The notes under the pieces were generated by a model. The model had not been told where the DNA came from and did no database searches. It was given only the letters and a program-made list of their open reading frames with translations. A stretch of DNA of 64,000 nucleotides, from the NCBI GenBank assembly GCA_030427245.1, contig JAUHXA010000023.1:30597-94596 (forward strand). The letters run 5' to 3'. Numbering within the stretch: position 1 is the stretch's first letter; the number at the start of each line of letters is the position of its first letter. The translations under genes were made by a program, and so were the position numbers. The DNA comes from Bacteroidia bacterium. GTDB lineage: Bacteria; Bacteroidota; Bacteroidia; Chitinophagales; UBA2359. Of the stretch, positions 17,396-27,269 are shown in pieces.

Positions 17396-18862
17396 ATGCA
17401 AGATGAAACCCAAGCGGTCATTGTGCCGATAAGCCAAGAAAATAGAGAAGCCTGTCTAACCGAAATAGCCCGAATTACCAACATTGAAGTGGAGGTACTC
17501 CAAAACGACTTCAAGGCAAATGCCAAAGAAATATTGCCTTTGTATCTAACAGGGGAGCCGACTTTCAAACGATTGTATTTACTAGGGTTGGGAGAAAAAC
17601 CAACTTTTCCAATCATCCTAAATGCTTTTCAAAGTTTTACTCATCGTTACAAAAGCAAACTCCCGAAAAACATTGGTATCAGCTTCAAATACAACAACGA
17701 AAGCGAAGACCCTGCTATGACAATTGAAGCGGCGCTCAATGGAATCAAATTGGGAACATACAACATTGGTTTGTACCGAACCGATGAAAAAAAGGAGTGT
17801 GCGATTACCGATGAAGACGCAAGCATTACCGTTTATAGCGACTATGAAGAAGTATCAAAAATAGGAGATAGGGTAGAGGCAATTGCTGATACACAATTGG
17901 AAATCATGGACTTGGTAAATGGCGATTCTAATAACATCAGTGCCGAGTATTTGGCAAATTGGGCAGTAGAATCGGGGCGAAAATATGGTTTTGAAGTGAC
18001 CGTATTCGACAAAGCTCAATGTCAGACAGTAGGATTGCACGCATTGTTAGCCGTCAATCAAGGAAGTGAATTGCCGCCTCGATTCATCATCATGGAATAC
18101 AAACCAAAAGGTTTGGAAGGAGAAGGGAATTTGAAAAAAGTGGGTTTGGTTGGTAAGGGAATCACCTACGATACAGGTGGTTTGTCTATCAAAAATTCCC
18201 AATCCATGCCGTATATGAAAAGCGATATGGGCGGTGCTTCGGCAGTTTTGGGCGCAATGGAAGTAGCTGCCAAACTGCAATTGCCCATTCACCTCATCGG
18301 TATTGTGCCGAGTACCGACAACTGTGTGGATGCCAAAGCCATTAAGCCTGGTGATGTAATCAGTTCTTACAGCGGCAAAACAATTGAAGTCATGGACACC
18401 GATGCAGAAGGACGTTTGGTTTTGGCAGATGGTTTGGCGTATATGCAGGAGAATTATTCACCTGATGTGATGATTGACCTTGCAACTTTGACGGGCAGCA
18501 GTGTTCGGGCTTTGGGTTATGAAGCAGGAGCGATGTTCAGTCACAACGATGAATTGGCGAATGCCTTGACCAAAGCGGGGGAAAAAGTGGGGGAGCGTGT
18601 TTGGAGAATGCCGCTTTGGGACAGCTACAAAAAAATGCTAAAATCCGACATTGCAGACATCAAAAACTTCTCTGAAAAACCGATTGCAGGAGCGATTACT
18701 GCCGCCAAGTTTTTGGAGATTTTCACGAATGGTCATGCTGCTTGGGCGCATTTGGACATTGCAGGAGTGATCATCCAACATTCTGAGTTTTCGAGTCAAC
18801 GTAGTGCTACGGCTTACGGGGTTAGGTTGTTGTTGGGGTATTTAGAAAGCGTGTGCAAATAA
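17396..18862 (+). CDS. Leucyl aminopeptidase, M17 family
   Basis: The 488-residue protein has the M17 two-metal active site: 'GKGITYDTGGLSIK' (Lys and Asp ligands), 'YMKSDMGGASAVLGAM' and the signature 'MDTDAEGRLVLADGL' close to the family's NTDAEGRL. The C-terminal third carries 'DLATLTGS' and 'HLDIAGV'. These cytosolic hexameric enzymes release N-terminal residues from peptides. The weakly conserved N-terminal domain (1-160) is as expected. The gene converges with the histidine kinase gene, with only 7 bases between the stops. Confidence 0.95.
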   Translation: MQDETQAVIVPISQENREACLTEIARITNIEVEVLQNDFKANAKEILPLYLTGEPTFKRLYLLGLGEKPTFPIILNAFQSFTHRYKSKLPKNIGISFKYNNESEDPAMTIEAALNGIKLGTYNIGLYRTDEKKECAITDEDASITVYSDYEEVSKIGDRVEAIADTQLEIMDLVNGDSNNISAEYLANWAVESGRKYGFEVTVFDKAQCQTVGLHALLAVNQGSELPPRFIIMEYKPKGLEGEGNLKKVGLVGKGITYDTGGLSIKNSQSMPYMKSDMGGASAVLGAMEVAAKLQLPIHLIGIVPSTDNCVDAKAIKPGDVISSYSGKTIEVMDTDAEGRLVLADGLAYMQENYSPDVMIDLATLTGSSVRALGYEAGAMFSHNDELANALTKAGEKVGERVWRMPLWDSYKKMLKSDIADIKNFSEKPIAGAITAAKFLEIFTNGHAAWAHLDIAGVIIQHSEFSSQRSATAYGVRLLLGYLESVCK

Positions 18863-18869
18863 TTTTTTT

Positions 18870-20657
18870 TTAAGTTATCGGCAAGGTGAAAAAGAAACTT
18901 GTGCCTTTTCCTACTTCCGATTCCACCCAAATCTCGCCATCGTATTGCTGCACTATTTTTTTACAGATAGCTAAGCCTATGCCCGTTCCTTGGTATTCTT
19001 GGCGAGAATGTAGGCGGGTAAAAATATCGAAAATCTTGAACTGATTTTCGGTAGATATCCCAATGCCATTGTCGTGAACAGCTATTTGCCAATCGTTTTT
19101 CAGTGCCTTTATTTCTATGCGAATATGAGGTGTTTGGCATGTGCAAAATTTGATAGCATTTGAAATCAAATTCTGAAACAATTGTATCATATCTGTCTGA
19201 TAGCCTTTGATGATAGGCAATTCGGCGGCTTCGATGACTGCGTTTTTTTCTTCAATGACCAATTGGAGGTTTTGCTGAACAAATGACAATACTTCATTCA
19301 AGCAAACGGGTTGTTTGGCATGTGAATGGGTACCCGCTACCGTATAATCGAGCAAATCATTCAGTAGTTGATTCATGCGTTTGTTGGCGTTTTGGATGAT
19401 ATCCAAATACTCCAAGGCATTTTCATCCAACTGTTGACTGTGTCGTTTTTTGAGTAAATCACTAAAGCTTCCAATCATTCGAAGCGGCTCTTTCAAGTCG
19501 TGAGAAGCTTTGCTGGCAAAGAGTTTCAACTCTTCATTTTTGCTGTGCAGTATTTTTTGCTGATGGTGTAGCTGTTTGATTTCAAAATCTTTTTTTTCTG
19601 ACTCATACTTCAATGTAAGATCTGCTACGGTTTTTTGAGTTTTATCATTTGTGATTTGAGTTTTTACTTCAATGTGCTTTTCCATGTATTCACAGCATTT
19701 CTCAAAGTTATTCAGCAGCTTGTAAATATCTGCTAACAGACGGTAAGAACTTTCTTGTCCTTCTTTTAAGTCTGCATTTTGAGCTATTCCCAATGCTTTT
19801 GCTACAATCTCAATACTTTGTTCGTATTTGCCTTGCTCTTTAAAGATTCGTGCTTTGGTGAGGTAAGCCCGCATCAATCCTTCAGGATGGGTCGTTTCTT
19901 CACGAAGTTGAATGGCTTCCTCCGCATATTGAAGGGCAAGTAAGTATTCTCCTTTCATGACATACACCTCTGCATAATTGGTGTAGATGACCGAAATAGT
20001 ATCTTTGTTTCTGGTTTCACTGGCTATTTCGAGGGCTTTTCCCAAGTAAGTGAGCGTATCTACTGTTTGTCCTTTTTCAAAAAAACAGGCGGCAATATTG
20101 CTATAAACAGTATCTAAATGTAAGTTTATTTTTTCTTCAAGCATTAATTCTTTTGCCTGCATGAAATAAACCAAGCCTTGGTCAGGATTGTAGTTTTTAA
20201 CATGTATAGTGCCTATATTGCCTAAATAATTGGAAATTTGTTGAGGGTCTTTTATTTTTTCGGCAATTTGCAGTGCTTTGTAGTAATGTGGAAGTGCCAA
20301 AGCAAGTGAAGTCTGAAGTGCATAGGTATTGCCAATTCCTCCTTCGATTTGGAGTTCTAATTTTTGTTTTTGTAATTTTGAAATAGCAGAAGTTTTTTTG
20401 ATATCTGCAAATAAAACTTGAGCTTTTGAAAACGTAGTACGAGCTAACTTGTATTCTGCTTTTAAAGTATAGATGTAACCCAAGGCACAGTAGCATTTTA
20501 TAGTAGCAAATGTATGGTTACATTCACAACTAATGTTCAATAATTTCTGAGCGACTTCTATACTCCCTTGGGCATGAATATCTATCTCTTGTATTCTTTT
20601 TATCAACTCTACTTCTGAGTAGGTATGGGTATTTGGGGCTTGTATAATAGTAGTCAA
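18870..20657 (-). CDS. TPR-containing soluble sensor histidine kinase
   Basis: Residues 1 to about 330 form tetratricopeptide repeats ('YSNIAACFFEKGQ', 'YTNYAEVYVMKGEY', 'YLTKARIFKEQGKYEQSIEI'). A coiled coil follows, then a HisKA domain with 'ASHDLKEPLRMIGSF' (phospho-acceptor His near 387) and a HATPase_c domain with N box 'NLISNAIKF', G1 'DNGIGI' and G2 'GTGIGLAICKK'. No membrane segment or signal peptide is present, unlike most TPR kinases of this phylum, so sensing is probably cytoplasmic. No response regulator is adjacent. The only available start is the TTG at 20657, because an in-frame stop lies just upstream. Confidence 0.9.
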   Translation of the reverse strand: MTTIIQAPNTHTYSEVELIKRIQEIDIHAQGSIEVAQKLLNISCECNHTFATIKCYCALGYIYTLKAEYKLARTTFSKAQVLFADIKKTSAISKLQKQKLELQIEGGIGNTYALQTSLALALPHYYKALQIAEKIKDPQQISNYLGNIGTIHVKNYNPDQGLVYFMQAKELMLEEKINLHLDTVYSNIAACFFEKGQTVDTLTYLGKALEIASETRNKDTISVIYTNYAEVYVMKGEYLLALQYAEEAIQLREETTHPEGLMRAYLTKARIFKEQGKYEQSIEIVAKALGIAQNADLKEGQESSYRLLADIYKLLNNFEKCCEYMEKHIEVKTQITNDKTQKTVADLTLKYESEKKDFEIKQLHHQQKILHSKNEELKLFASKASHDLKEPLRMIGSFSDLLKKRHSQQLDENALEYLDIIQNANKRMNQLLNDLLDYTVAGTHSHAKQPVCLNEVLSFVQQNLQLVIEEKNAVIEAAELPIIKGYQTDMIQLFQNLISNAIKFCTCQTPHIRIEIKALKNDWQIAVHDNGIGISTENQFKIFDIFTRLHSRQEYQGTGIGLAICKKIVQQYDGEIWVESEVGKGTSFFFTLPIT

Positions 20658-20837
20658 GATATTGTATTTTGGGTGTCATACAAAAGTCAAAGGCAAAGTC
20701 ATGTTATTGCAATTTTTATACCAAACAATTATTCACTTTTGGACGATAGTTCGCTAAATTCCAACTCAAAAAACGAATTCGGGTTTAAATCGGATACACT
20801 TGAGTCTGATTAATAAATCTTTATAAAAAATACTTCA

Positions 20838-21329
20838 ATGATTCAAAAAAAATCAATTCAAGAGTACATGGTTGGTAACATCTGTTTTGGATGTGGAAAA
20901 GATAATCATGATGGACTTCAAATAGATAGTTATTGGCAAGAAAATGGAGAGACCATTTGTGTATGGCATTCGACACCTAAATATCAAGGTTGGAAAGGCA
21001 TCTTGAATGGAGGAATTTTGGCGAGTCTGATTGATTGTCATTGTATGGGAACGGCTCTGGCGGCAAAGTATCACTCTGAAGGTCGTGAACTCGGTACAGA
21101 ACCCACCTATCACTTTGCAACAGGTACGATGAACATCAAATACTTATTGCCAACTCCAAATGACAAACCTGTCGAACTGCGTGCTAAAGCACTGGAAATA
21201 AAAGGAAAAAAAGTAGTGGTTCAGTGTGATGTATGGTCGGAAGGGCGTAAAACGGCTGAGGCAGAAGTCATTGCCATCAAGGTCTATGATAGCAGCCAAA
21301 AATCAGATACTCCTTTTGCTCGAGGGTGA
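20838..21329 (+). CDS. PaaI-type hotdog thioesterase
   Basis: The 163-residue protein shows the hotdog-fold thioesterase pattern: 'CFGCGKDNHDGLQI' at the N-terminus, 'GWKGILNGGILASLIDCHCMGTAL' across the central helix (the HGG-like motif here is 'NGGI') and 'TGTMNIKYLLPTPND', the usual strand leading into the substrate channel. Such enzymes hydrolyse acyl-CoA thioesters. The Cys pair 'CFGC' is common in a subset of these proteins. It is convergent with the next gene, with 4 bases between the stops. Confidence 0.82.
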   Translation: MIQKKSIQEYMVGNICFGCGKDNHDGLQIDSYWQENGETICVWHSTPKYQGWKGILNGGILASLIDCHCMGTALAAKYHSEGRELGTEPTYHFATGTMNIKYLLPTPNDKPVELRAKALEIKGKKVVVQCDVWSEGRKTAEAEVIAIKVYDSSQKSDTPFARG

Positions 21330-21333
21330 TTGA

Positions 21334-21891
21334 CTATTCACTCACATAGCCTCGAATATTCCAATTGATATCCACCTGCTGACTGCTCCGAAAATTCAAT
21401 GTACGCCATTGATTATCGCCATTTGAATAAGTCCAATCACCATTCAGTTCGGCAGGTCCTGCATCACATCCCACGCTTGCGAGTAAGCTGTTATGTGTTA
21501 CCTCTATGCTGATCCACAGATCTGTTTCGCTGATAGCCAGAGGGGATGAAATGGTATGCCGATTCCAGCTATTAGCATTTATCGAATTACTCATATCTGC
21601 ACTGTACAGTAATGTTCCGGGTTCATTGGAATCACCTTCCCCATAAATGTGAATCACACACTTATCGGGTCGTTCTAATATAAAAAACTCTACTTCCTCT
21701 AAGTTTTTACCTTGAAATTGGGTCATTACATTTGCAGGAAATCGAGCCGCCGCTTCCCAAACCCCTGTATCCAAAAGAGGAGCAGAAACATTCTCACCAT
21801 CGTAATGCAAATCGGCGTCAATCGTATTTTCATCTTTACAGGCTGCGAAGAGGAGTAAATAAAGGCAGAAAAAGCAGGTTATTTTTTTCAT
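21334..21891 (-). CDS. Lipoprotein, unknown function
   Basis: The 185-residue product has a lipoprotein signal (hydrophobic core ending 'LLLFAAC', Cys18) followed by an acidic linker. The mature region is beta-rich and resembles carbohydrate-binding-like sandwich modules ('GVWEAAARFPANVM', 'WNRHTISSPLAI', 'DLWISIEV'). No catalytic motif is visible. It is likely anchored in the periplasm or at the surface. Confidence 0.65.
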   Translation of the reverse strand: MKKITCFFCLYLLLFAACKDENTIDADLHYDGENVSAPLLDTGVWEAAARFPANVMTQFQGKNLEEVEFFILERPDKCVIHIYGEGDSNEPGTLLYSADMSNSINANSWNRHTISSPLAISETDLWISIEVTHNSLLASVGCDAGPAELNGDWTYSNGDNQWRTLNFRSSQQVDINWNIRGYVSE

Positions 21892-22094
21892 GTTTTGATT
21901 TTTTTGAAGTTTCCAAATGCTACAATAAGAAGCAAGTTGAAAGTTTTTTAAGTATAACGAAGCCCGAAAATAAACAGTTGTGTTATTTATTGAAGTATTG
22001 AGCTTTAAAAAATTACCTTCCCTTCAATTAATTTTTTGAAAACCAATGTTATAAACTCCAATCCTTCCCTTTCTAATATTAAAAACGCTCGTTT

Positions 22095-22132
22095 TTTGGT
22101 TCGATGAACAAGGTTCGCATCCTGTATTTTTG
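22095..22132 (+). promoter_or_regulatory. Candidate promoter of the duplicated-domain lipoprotein
   Basis: TTTG (22095-22098) and TATTTTTG (22125-22132) resemble the Bacteroidota -33 and -7 elements, although the 26-base spacing is long. A start site a few bases after 22132 would fall beyond the first ATG (22136) and supports initiation at 22187. Confidence 0.45.
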
Positions 22133-22186
22133 TAGATGCAATCTCGCTCCATTTTCATTTCCTCAAATTTTTTAAAACCTTTTATC

Positions 22187-23065
22187 ATGTTCCAAAAAAA
22201 CATCTTACAGCCAACTACCACCTTATTTTTTAGCCTATTTATTTTCGTGTTCCTCACCGTTACTTGTGATGCAGAACCTCGCATTACAGATGTCAAACTT
22301 TGTACTCAATCAATTGACAAACAGTGCCCACAAGACGAAACAACTTTTCAACCTACTGCCTCCATGTTGTACGCAGGCTGCAAAATTCACGATGCCAACC
22401 TGAGTACACAAGTACAGTTTTCTTGGTACTATGTTTCAGGAGAACGCATTTTGATAGATCAAGCTCTAATTCGCATAGGTGAAATCGGAGTCGGTGTTTT
22501 CCACAATCTTCAGTCCCATTTATCCAAACCCGACAACGATTGGCCTATAGGTAATTACGAAGTGATTATCCAAACCAATCACAAGAACATTCCATCTGTT
22601 ACCAAAAGGTTTCAAGTGTCCAAAACCACAACGGTTCGCAACACTTTGCCCAGCCGACCAAGCATCAAAACACCTCTGCCTACTCCATCCAAACCAACTG
22701 CTTATGCAGCTGCAAAAATCAGCAATCTGAGTATGTGTGAAAACCTCAATGGGAATGGACTTTGTATTCAAGATCAAACCATTTTAGCCGCCTCTGCGCC
22801 TACCTTCAATGCAAGCTGTCAGCTACACAATGTTCCTCGGACTACACAAGTAAGTTTTTCTTGGTACGGTTTTTTTGATGGAGAACGTTATTTGATTGAT
22901 GTAGCCAAGGTCAATCTTGCCAATTTAGAAAATGCAGATACTTATGACCTTCACTCCAATCTGAGTCGTTCCAATGATGCATGGCCTGCTGGACAGTATG
23001 AAGTAGTAGTAGAAGCCAATCACCCAAGCATTTCTGCAAGTAGTAAGCAATTTATTGTTCAATAA
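22187..23065 (+). CDS. Lipoprotein with two tandem copies of a ~105-residue domain
   Basis: I chose the ATG at 22187 because it immediately precedes a lipoprotein signal ('FLFSLFIFVFLTVTC'-like, Cys near 28). The mature protein contains two related domains, each with a 'C...CxxD' N-terminal strand, 'FSWY...GER.LID', 'SHLSKPDNDWPIGNYEV' in the first and 'SNLSRSNDAWPAGQYEV' in the second, and a closing strand with 'ITRFQV'-like residues. A Pro/Thr-rich linker joins them. The fold looks Ig-like. I do not recognise a function. Confidence 0.65.
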   Translation: MFQKNILQPTTTLFFSLFIFVFLTVTCDAEPRITDVKLCTQSIDKQCPQDETTFQPTASMLYAGCKIHDANLSTQVQFSWYYVSGERILIDQALIRIGEIGVGVFHNLQSHLSKPDNDWPIGNYEVIIQTNHKNIPSVTKRFQVSKTTTVRNTLPSRPSIKTPLPTPSKPTAYAAAKISNLSMCENLNGNGLCIQDQTILAASAPTFNASCQLHNVPRTTQVSFSWYGFFDGERYLIDVAKVNLANLENADTYDLHSNLSRSNDAWPAGQYEVVVEANHPSISASSKQFIVQ

Positions 23066-23186
23066 AAGAATTGGAGGCATTGAAGAGAAAAAGAAATTAG
23101 GCAAACTAAAATATTAAATTAGACATTTCTGCAATTTACTTTGCTCGCTTACAAAGTATTGTTTGAATTTGCATTTGAGTTTTTAA

Positions 23187-23202
23187 TCCCGAGGTTTCGG
23201 GA
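23187..23202. terminator. Short GC-rich hairpin downstream of the lipoprotein
   Basis: TCCCGA and TCGGGA pair around a GGTT loop, between convergent genes. The preceding TTTTT favours termination of the minus-strand glycerophosphodiesterase gene. Short, so modest confidence. Confidence 0.4.
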
Positions 23203-23219
23203 CCGGTTTTGAATTTGCC

Positions 23220-24137
23220 TTAATTTCCTTCATTTTTTCTCTTCAATACCTCTACTCCCAAATCGGGATAATCCGTAATAATACCATCCACACCCATTTC
23301 AATCATCCGATTCATATCCGCTGTGTCGTTCACCGTCCACGGAATCACCTTCATCTTTTGAGATTGCGCATAATCCATCAAACTATCTGTTACCAAAGGG
23401 AAGTAGCAACTGTAAATTTCGGGCATAAAACCCAATCGTTCGATATTCGCTTCATAACCATCTTCATTATACACCAACAAAGCAACGACTGCACCTTTCT
23501 CCAACTTTTTAGTGGACTGCAAAGTACGTGGGTCAAAAGATTGGATAATGGTTCGGTCTAAAATACCTTTTTCTTTAACCACCTCCAATAACAATCGTAC
23601 AAAATCATCGGGTTTTGGGTGATAACGATCATCACCATTTGGGACGGATTTGGTTTCGATGTTGTAAGAAACAGGAGGGAGGTTCTTTGCTGCAATGTAG
23701 GCTTCTACTGTATCTATGACTGTACTCAAAAGCGGTTTGCTGACCTTCAATTTTTGCTGTTTTGGAAAACGGGCAAAAGGTTTGCTTCCACAGTCGTATT
23801 TTTGAACTTCTTCGGCGGTCATTTCATAGATATTCAAAAACTTGGCGAGGGAATCGGGAATCGCTTGACCCAAAGAATCCAAACAGATTTCGGAAGACAT
23901 GAAAGCTTCGTGCGAGAGCAAAACTTTTTGGTCTTTGGTAATGACCACATCCATCTCCAAAGTATTCACACCCAGGTCCAATGCCTTGATAAAAGCAGGA
24001 ATCGTATTTTCGGGCATAAGGCCTCGTGCGCCTCTATGACCTTGAAGGTCAATTTCTTTTTCTGCAGTTTTACTTGAATTACAGGCAGTAAATAAGAAGA
24101 CGAAGAATAAAAAAAATAGAAAGTGAATCGTTTTCAT
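23220..24137 (-). CDS. Glycerophosphodiester phosphodiesterase lipoprotein
   Basis: The start is set at the ATG at 24137, which opens a lipoprotein signal ('FLFFVFLFTACNSS'); a longer frame has no plausible leader. The catalytic domain begins 'QGHRGARGLMPENTIPAF' with 'LEMDVVITKDQKVLLSHE', giving the family's HR(G)xxxxxPENT and ExD metal/acid residues and the second His. The C-terminal 'PWTVND' and 'GVDGIITDYPDLG' are also canonical. It hydrolyses glycerophosphodiesters to glycerol-3-phosphate and an alcohol, probably in the periplasm. It is a single gene. Confidence 0.93.
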   Translation of the reverse strand: MKTIHFLFFLFFVFLFTACNSSKTAEKEIDLQGHRGARGLMPENTIPAFIKALDLGVNTLEMDVVITKDQKVLLSHEAFMSSEICLDSLGQAIPDSLAKFLNIYEMTAEEVQKYDCGSKPFARFPKQQKLKVSKPLLSTVIDTVEAYIAAKNLPPVSYNIETKSVPNGDDRYHPKPDDFVRLLLEVVKEKGILDRTIIQSFDPRTLQSTKKLEKGAVVALLVYNEDGYEANIERLGFMPEIYSCYFPLVTDSLMDYAQSQKMKVIPWTVNDTADMNRMIEMGVDGIITDYPDLGVEVLKRKNEGN

Positions 24138-24333
24138 TAGAGTTTGTTTGCTCAGTGATTGGTATATAGTAGTAATTTTAGATACGAGATGGGGGAGGCG
24201 AGATGTAATAACTTTAATGTAAGAGTTAATTAAAATCCTGCTGACTACTTCTGGCTTCTTACACCTGCTATCCAAAGTCAAAAGTAATAGGCGGTTTGTT
24301 TTTTAATTCCACTATGAAAATGCAATGCTATAA

Positions 24334-24900
24334 TCAAACATTCAAATCGTTATTTACATCTATTATTCGCTCAATTGCCTTCAAATGATGCCCTGTGTGG
24401 AAAATGGTGAAAAACAACATTTCTCGCACCAACAATTTACCCAAAAGTGGGTGAGGCATCAAGTAACTATCCAAGTCTTTTTCTGGCCATTGCTTCTCGG
24501 TTCGCTCTATTAATTTCTCTTTTACCATCTCCCAATTTTTAAGCATTTCCTCTTTGTGAAAATCCTTTGAAGTATCAGGGAGAAATTCTCCACCTGCAAC
24601 ACCTCCACTAGCTAATTTCTCGGTGTATCGTTCTATTAATCCTGTATAAGTACGAGGAGGACGATTGGGTTTACCCAAAGCACGTAGCATAAATTTGGAC
24701 ATTTTTAGACCAGATGCTACTGGTGCACTGCCTCGAATTAAATGGTCAAAATTTTCGGCAATAGACCATTTTCCTTCAATGATATTTTTGGTAAAAATTT
24801 CATTAGGAACATTTTGGATGGTTTGTCTTACTTCGTCAAATATGACAGGAATGTTCCGCAGAATATCTGCTTTGGAGTAAAGGTTCGTATCAATTGGCAT
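24334..24900 (-). CDS. DinB-like putative metal-dependent protein
   Basis: The ATG at 24900 is preferred over an upstream TTG because a TATTTTTG -7-like element (24932-24925) sits just before it. The 188-residue product is a four-helix DinB-superfamily protein: 'WSIAENFDHLI' supplies the first His, and 'FHTGHHLKAIERI' the C-terminal His pair of the metal site. Such proteins act in thiol transfer or have unknown roles. There is nothing unusual in length. Confidence 0.8.
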   Translation of the reverse strand: MPIDTNLYSKADILRNIPVIFDEVRQTIQNVPNEIFTKNIIEGKWSIAENFDHLIRGSAPVASGLKMSKFMLRALGKPNRPPRTYTGLIERYTEKLASGGVAGGEFLPDTSKDFHKEEMLKNWEMVKEKLIERTEKQWPEKDLDSYLMPHPLLGKLLVREMLFFTIFHTGHHLKAIERIIDVNNDLNV

Positions 24901-24988
24901 AAAAGAAGTTGTTTTTTGTTTGCTCAAAAATAACCATTTTAACCAACAAACTGTCTGTTTACATACGCTTACTGCCCACCGATTTGCC

Positions 24989-24996
24989 TAATTTTG
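24989..24996 (+). promoter_or_regulatory. Candidate -7 element for the Omp28-like gene
   Basis: TAATTTTG matches TAnnTTTG 33 bases before the start codon at 25029. The upstream TTTG is not obvious. Confidence 0.45.
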
Positions 24997-25028
24997 AAAA
25001 CTAAATCACAACGAAATGGCAATCAAGC

Positions 25029-27188
25029 ATGAAAAAACTTTGTTTACTCTTGGTCTTTTTACTTTCTATTCCTTACTACCTGCAAGCCGCCGACTGCAAT
25101 GAAGAAGAAATTCCTATTATCATTACCGTCATTACAGCTGACTTTGGAAGCGACACTTTTTGGGAACTGACCGACGACGATACAGGCGAACAGTACGGTA
25201 CAAGTGGTTTCTTTTTGTCAGACAATACGACCTATATAGACACACTGTGTGTGCCGAATGGTAGTCACCTTACCTTTACTGTGACCTGTTGTGTGAACAA
25301 TATGGGTTCGTACAAAGTCGAAATGTTGGGCGTGACCATTGCAGAACAGGGCAACTTCCAATTCAATAATCAAATCAGTTTTATAGCCGCTGTTTTGCCC
25401 GAATTGGATGTGGAACTTTCATCGGTGTATTTACCCAATAATTTGCTGCGAGGACCACAAATTATTGCAGGAAAAATCACCAATCTTGGTGCGACTCCCA
25501 TCGAAAGTTTGGATGTCAATTGGCGATTGGGAAGTCAGACCTTTACCCAACATCTTGAAGGGCTGCAGTTGAATGCTTTTGAAGAATATGAGTTTACTCA
25601 CGAGGAAGAATGGCAAGCAACAACAGGTAGTTCCAACTTCATCGTTTTTATCAACAACATCAACGGAGGGGATGATAACAACTTGGCCAATAACAGTATG
25701 GTCAAACAAATAAACATTCACGATGCTCTTTCTGAGCGGACTGTCCTCTTCGAAAGTTTCACCAATGCTTCTTGCTCTATCTGTGCGGCGGCTGACCCCA
25801 TTTTTACCAATACGGTTTTAGGAAATTCTGCCATTGCAGCGATTGCCTACCATACCAATTTTCCTGGATTTGATGTGATGTACGATGAAAACCCAACGGA
25901 TGTAAATATCCGATTGGAGTACCATCAAGTTTTGGGTGTGCCCTATTCGGTCATTGAAGGAGGCTTGCTACAAGACCCGACACAGTTTATTTTATCTGCT
26001 CATGTCAATGCGTTTAGAACCACCGATGCGTTGATAAATATTGCAGTTATTGAAAGGAATATTCAGGGCATTGAAGGAGAAAGAGACAAAGTGGTTTTGG
26101 AGGTTTATTTGACTCCCACTGCAAACATTGAATCTTCCAATCTTCGACTGCAAACCACCATTGTAGAGCGAGAAGTATTGTACGAGGATTCGCCTGGCAC
26201 CAATGGCTTAACCGATTTTTATTACGTCATGCGAAAGTTGCTGCCTGATGCCAATGGAACGCCTCTTTCCAACCTTCAAGCCAATCAAACCCAACGCTTT
26301 TCGTTTGAATATGAAGTAGCCGATTACATCAAGAATCGGACAGAATTGCGAAGTGTCATTTTTGTGGAAGACAGCCAAAACAGTATGATTTTTCAAACTC
26401 TTCAATCTTCAAGTAGGTTGGGGGAAAGCCTTCATTCCAACCTTCAAAAATGGGGTGCAAACTTCGGTTACTTAACGGCTGCTGTTCAACACAATCGTTG
26501 CGCCAATGATTTACAAGGGCAGATTGACATTGAAGTATTTGGAGAAGTCGAAAACCTGCAATTTCTTTGGTCGAATGGCGAAACGGGAACATCTATTTCC
26601 AATTTGGAGGCGGGCATTTACGGGCTGCAAATCACAGCTGAAAATGGCGCAGTAGACGAATATTCTTTTGAAGTATTCGCTCCCGAAAGTTTCAGCATTG
26701 AAGTCAGCAGCACACCCGATACAGATGCACAAAGCAATGGAAGTGCGAGTATTGAAGTTATTGGAGGCGATGCGCCTTTTTCCTTTGAGTGGAATACAGG
26801 CGAGACGAGTTTCGCAATCGACGGCAAAGATTCAGGAATTTATCATGTGACGATTATGGATGCTTTCGGCTGCCACGAAACGGTAGAAGTCGTGATTGAT
26901 GCGGTGACAGATATTGAAGGTTTTGCCAACAAGAACAATTCTTTTACCCTTTTTCCGAATCCTGCCAAAAACCAAATCTCACTTCAATGGGAAACTACTT
27001 TTTCGGAAAATGTAGAATTAGCTGTCTTCAATGTTTTGGGTGAAAAAATGCACTCTTCAATCCTCGCTTCCACTGCAATGGGAACTCAGACTATTTTGGA
27101 TATCAGTGGTCTTGAAACAGGCGTTTATTTGCTGCAATGTTTAGTTGGAGAAAAGAATTTCACCAAACGATTTTATGTTTTGGAGTGA
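25029..27188 (+). CDS. Omp28-like T9SS-sorted protein with thioredoxin-like domain
   Basis: The 719-residue protein has a signal peptide ('LLLVFLLSIPYYLQAA'), a beta-rich N-terminal domain (25-130) and an Ig-like section. An Omp28-type thioredoxin-like domain lies at about 235-340 ('FESFTNASCSICAAADP', 'AIAYHTNFPGFDVMYDEN', 'VLGVPYSVIEGG'), followed by a SprB-like repeat ('GSASIEVIGGDAPFSFEWNTG') and a C-terminal sorting domain from about 645 ('FTLFPNPAKNQISLQW', 'VYLLQCLVG'). The C-S-I-C pair is in the position of a thioredoxin active site. It is presumably surface-displayed or released. The protein at 37290-41813 shares the same modular start and Trx-like domain. Confidence 0.88.
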   Translation: MKKLCLLLVFLLSIPYYLQAADCNEEEIPIIITVITADFGSDTFWELTDDDTGEQYGTSGFFLSDNTTYIDTLCVPNGSHLTFTVTCCVNNMGSYKVEMLGVTIAEQGNFQFNNQISFIAAVLPELDVELSSVYLPNNLLRGPQIIAGKITNLGATPIESLDVNWRLGSQTFTQHLEGLQLNAFEEYEFTHEEEWQATTGSSNFIVFINNINGGDDNNLANNSMVKQINIHDALSERTVLFESFTNASCSICAAADPIFTNTVLGNSAIAAIAYHTNFPGFDVMYDENPTDVNIRLEYHQVLGVPYSVIEGGLLQDPTQFILSAHVNAFRTTDALINIAVIERNIQGIEGERDKVVLEVYLTPTANIESSNLRLQTTIVEREVLYEDSPGTNGLTDFYYVMRKLLPDANGTPLSNLQANQTQRFSFEYEVADYIKNRTELRSVIFVEDSQNSMIFQTLQSSSRLGESLHSNLQKWGANFGYLTAAVQHNRCANDLQGQIDIEVFGEVENLQFLWSNGETGTSISNLEAGIYGLQITAENGAVDEYSFEVFAPESFSIEVSSTPDTDAQSNGSASIEVIGGDAPFSFEWNTGETSFAIDGKDSGIYHVTIMDAFGCHETVEVVIDAVTDIEGFANKNNSFTLFPNPAKNQISLQWETTFSENVELAVFNVLGEKMHSSILASTAMGTQTILDISGLETGVYLLQCLVGEKNFTKRFYVLE

Positions 27189-27269
27189 TACGTTGATTAC
27201 TAAGACAGCTTCGACAAGAATCTTCTATAAAGGGATTTCTGTACTTGAATGCAAGCAAGTTTTATCGAA

